Source of the DNA: an uncultured Rhodospirillales bacterium
Lineage (GTDB): Bacteria > Pseudomonadota > Alphaproteobacteria > Acetobacterales > Acetobacteraceae
Direction of reading: 5' to 3'
DNA length: 7,688 bases
Assembly: GCA_903844785.1 (NCBI GenBank)
Contig: CAIMVB010000273.1
Coordinates: 1-7,688, forward strand
Under the pieces are notes generated by a model. It was not told the origin of the DNA, searched no databases, and saw only the letters and a list, made by a program, of their open reading frames with translations. Position 1 is the stretch's first letter, and each line of letters opens with the position of its first letter. Shown piece by piece: positions 6,211 through 7,688 of the stretch. A program made the position numbers and the translations under genes.

Positions 6211-6738
6211 TCAAACGGCGGGCAGCGTCCTCTCCCCCTCACCCAGGCTCAATTGCATCGTCACCACATCCACCCAGCGGCCGAATTTCATCCCAACAGC
6301 GCGCATGGTGCCGATTTGTTTGAAGCCCAAGGAGACATGCAGGCCGATCGAACCCACATTTTCCGAATCACCAATCACCGCAATCATCTGCCGGAAGCCC
6401 GCCGCTTCCGCGCGCGCGATCAATTCCGCGACCAGCGCCTTACCGACACCCTGGCCACGCACATCATCGCGCACATAAATCGAATTCTCGACCGTAAAGC
6501 GATAGGCCGAACGCTCCCGAAAGGCGCCGTAATAGGCATAGGCGCTGACCTGCCCGGCCTCATCCTCGGCCACCAGCCAGGCATTGCCAGGCCCGCCCAG
6601 CACTTTTTTCATGCGCGCGGCCATATCGGCTTGATCAGGCGGCACTTCTTCAAACGTGCCGGCGCCATGCAGCACGTGATGGGCATAGATTGCGGTCATG
6701 GCGGGCAGATCGGCCTGGATCGCGTCGCGGATCAACAT
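6211..6738 (-). CDS. GNAT N-acetyltransferase of the phosphinothricin/methionine-sulfone group
   Basis: A 175-aa cytosolic acetyl-CoA-dependent acetyltransferase. The acetyl-CoA loop (motif A) is V93-R-G-Q-G-V-G99, preceded by the strand ENSIYV at 84-89. The N-terminal IRDAIQADLPAMTAIYAHHV and the stretch AYRFTVENSIYV, then RQMIAVIGDSENVGSIGLH (116-134) and FGRWVD (152-157), are typical of the Pat/Bar and MnaT (YncA) branch. That branch acetylates phosphinothricin, methionine sulfoximine or methionine sulfone; the natural substrate here is not known. The ATG at 6738 lies 3 nt after the stop of the amidase gene, with a GGGGG run at 6750-6746 as ribosome site inside the amidase 3' end, so translation is probably coupled. 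It faces the dehydrogenase gene tail-to-tail with only 9 nt between stops and no visible terminator hairpin. Confidence 0.93.
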   Translation of the reverse strand: MLIRDAIQADLPAMTAIYAHHVLHGAGTFEEVPPDQADMAARMKKVLGGPGNAWLVAEDEAGQVSAYAYYGAFRERSAYRFTVENSIYVRDDVRGQGVGKALVAELIARAEAAGFRQMIAVIGDSENVGSIGLHVSLGFKQIGTMRAVGMKFGRWVDVVTMQLSLGEGERTLPAV

Positions 6739-6741
6739 GGT

Positions 6742-7688
6742 TCAGCCCCCGATACCCAATGATGCCGCCAGCGCTTCCGCTGCCGCCAGCACGGCGCGGT
6801 CGCGCCCAGGCGCGCCCACCAGGGAAAGCCCCACCGGCGCGCCCTTGGCCTTGCCAACAGGGATGGTCACTTCCGGCAGGCCGCAGAAACCGGCGAAGGC
6901 GGTCACGCCCATCGTGCGTTCGCGCACCGCGTTTTGTTCCGCAAGGCTTGAAGCCAAAAGCGGCGCCGGGGCGGGGGAAGTCGGGTAGATCATCACCGCG
7001 CCACCGCCCAGCAGCGCATGGAAGCGCGCCTGCGCCACCCGGCGCAGGGCACGGCCAGCGGCGGATTTCGCCGGGTCCATGGCGGCGGCAGTGTCGAAAC
7101 GCTCCTTCACGCCAGGGCCGAATTTGGGATTGGTCGCCGCCACCCAGGGGCCGAGCGCTGTCCAGGCTTGTTCAGCCTGGGCGCAGCGGAAATGCTCATA
7201 AAACGCATCCAGGCCTTCGGGGGCGACATGGGTCACCAAAGCGGGACCGAAAAGCGCTTCTGCCGCCTTCAGCCCAGGCATCAGGGCCGCCACGGTTTCC
7301 GGTTCGGCATTGGCCCAGGCTTCCGCCACCGAAATCAGCGGGCCAAGCGCGCCATCGCCCCCGGGCGGCAGCAGCACATCGCCAACACGGCGCAGCATGG
7401 TGCCGCTGCGGGCAAACCAGCCCGCCGTATCGTAATCCGGCCCCAGCGGGCAGGCGCCAGCTAGGCTGACGGCGCCCCAACTCGGCCGAATGCCGAAAAC
7501 GCCGCAATAGGAAGCCGGGATGCGCACGGAACCGCCGGTATCCGACCCCATGGCAAAATCCACCAAGCCCGCCGCCGTGGCGGCAGCAGACCCGCAGGAA
7601 GACCCGCCGGGGAAGCGATCCGGCGCGGCGGGGTTCTTGGGCGTGCCCTGCCAGACATTCTCGCCCGTCAGGCCATAGGCCAATTCCA
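6742..7688 (-). CDS. Amidase-signature family hydrolase, AMI1-like, 5' end missing
   Basis: Hydrolyses an amide to acid and ammonia using the Ser-cisSer-Lys triad of the amidase-signature family. About 314 codons are present. The reading frame stays open through the right edge, so the true start and the catalytic lysine lie outside; a TTG at 7683 is internal. Counting from that [11 protein letters not shown] at 26-33 carries the cis-serine S28, and [12 protein letters not shown] at 46-57 carries the nucleophile S52. The spacing of 24 residues equals that of FAAH (S217/S241). The text around it ([60 protein letters not shown]) resembles plant indole-3-acetamide hydrolase AMI1, a short amidase of about 400 aa, more than GatA. 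The actual amide is unknown. The gene precedes the acetyltransferase by 3 nt, so the two appear to form an operon. Confidence 0.94.
   Translation of the reverse strand, partial: ELAYGLTGENVWQGTPKNPAAPDRFPGGSSCGSAAATAAGLVDFAMGSDTGGSVRIPASYCGVFGIRPSWGAVSLAGACPLGPDYDTAGWFARSGTMLRRVGDVLLPPGGDGALGPLISVAEAWANAEPETVAALMPGLKAAEALFGPALVTHVAPEGLDAFYEHFRCAQAEQAWTALGPWVAATNPKFGPGVKERFDTAAAMDPAKSAAGRALRRVAQARFHALLGGGAVMIYPTSPAPAPLLASSLAEQNAVRERTMGVTAFAGFCGLPEVTIPVGKAKGAPVGLSLVGAPGRDRAVLAAAEALAASLGIGG

Noticed and set aside
6690..7469. Rightward open frame of 259 codons
   Set aside because: It is antisense to the amidase gene, which has clear catalytic motifs in the minus frame; the product is a low-complexity Pro/Arg-rich shadow.

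Overview
The window reads as chromosomal DNA of a GC-rich alphaproteobacterium, most likely of the Rhodospirillales/Acetobacteraceae type. The reasons are high GC by eye (roughly 60% or more), GC-ending codons, tightly packed genes, and family matches (ArsR-methyltransferase regulator beside a methionine-cycle gene, a Caulobacter XylB-like dehydrogenase, an AMI1-like short amidase). This placement is inference; there is no rRNA or other phylogenetic marker here. No mobile element, CRISPR array, tRNA or rRNA was seen.

Layout. Positions 1-5018 hold a leftward (minus-strand) cluster: an ArsR-type regulator fused to an SAM-methyltransferase domain (4035-4976), then cobalamin-dependent methionine synthase MetH (525-4025, 1166 aa), then the first 167 residues of a cation diffusion facilitator transporter that runs off the left edge (1-501). 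Gaps are 9 and 23 nt, so this looks like one operon. The regulator resembles SahR, the SAH-responsive repressor of methionine-cycle genes. The usual alphaproteobacterial partner metF is absent from the cluster.

Positions 4977-5050 are a short AT-rich divergent intergenic region. It carries a 9-bp perfect inverted repeat with an 8-nt spacer (4986-5011), the best candidate operator for the ArsR-type regulator. It lies between both divergent genes and rules in favour of a start at 4976 for the regulator.

Positions 5051-6201 are rightward: a 114-aa protein with a CxCC motif that looks like a shrunken CobW/COG0523 metallochaperone GTPase without a working P-loop, then an NAD-dependent short-chain dehydrogenase close to D-xylose 1-dehydrogenase. 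Positions 6211-7688 are leftward again: an amidase-signature enzyme of the AMI1 type (5' end beyond the right edge) followed 3 nt later by a GNAT acetyltransferase of the phosphinothricin/methionine-sulfone group.

Working together: the left cluster plausibly remakes methionine from homocysteine under SAH control. MetH needs zinc and cobalamin, and the same neighbourhood holds a metal transporter and a CobW-like protein, so a metal-supply link is a testable idea but not shown. The most unusual items are the CobW-like remnant, the divergent palindrome and the non-canonical metal-site residues of the transporter. Most of the window is otherwise ordinary metabolic chromosome.
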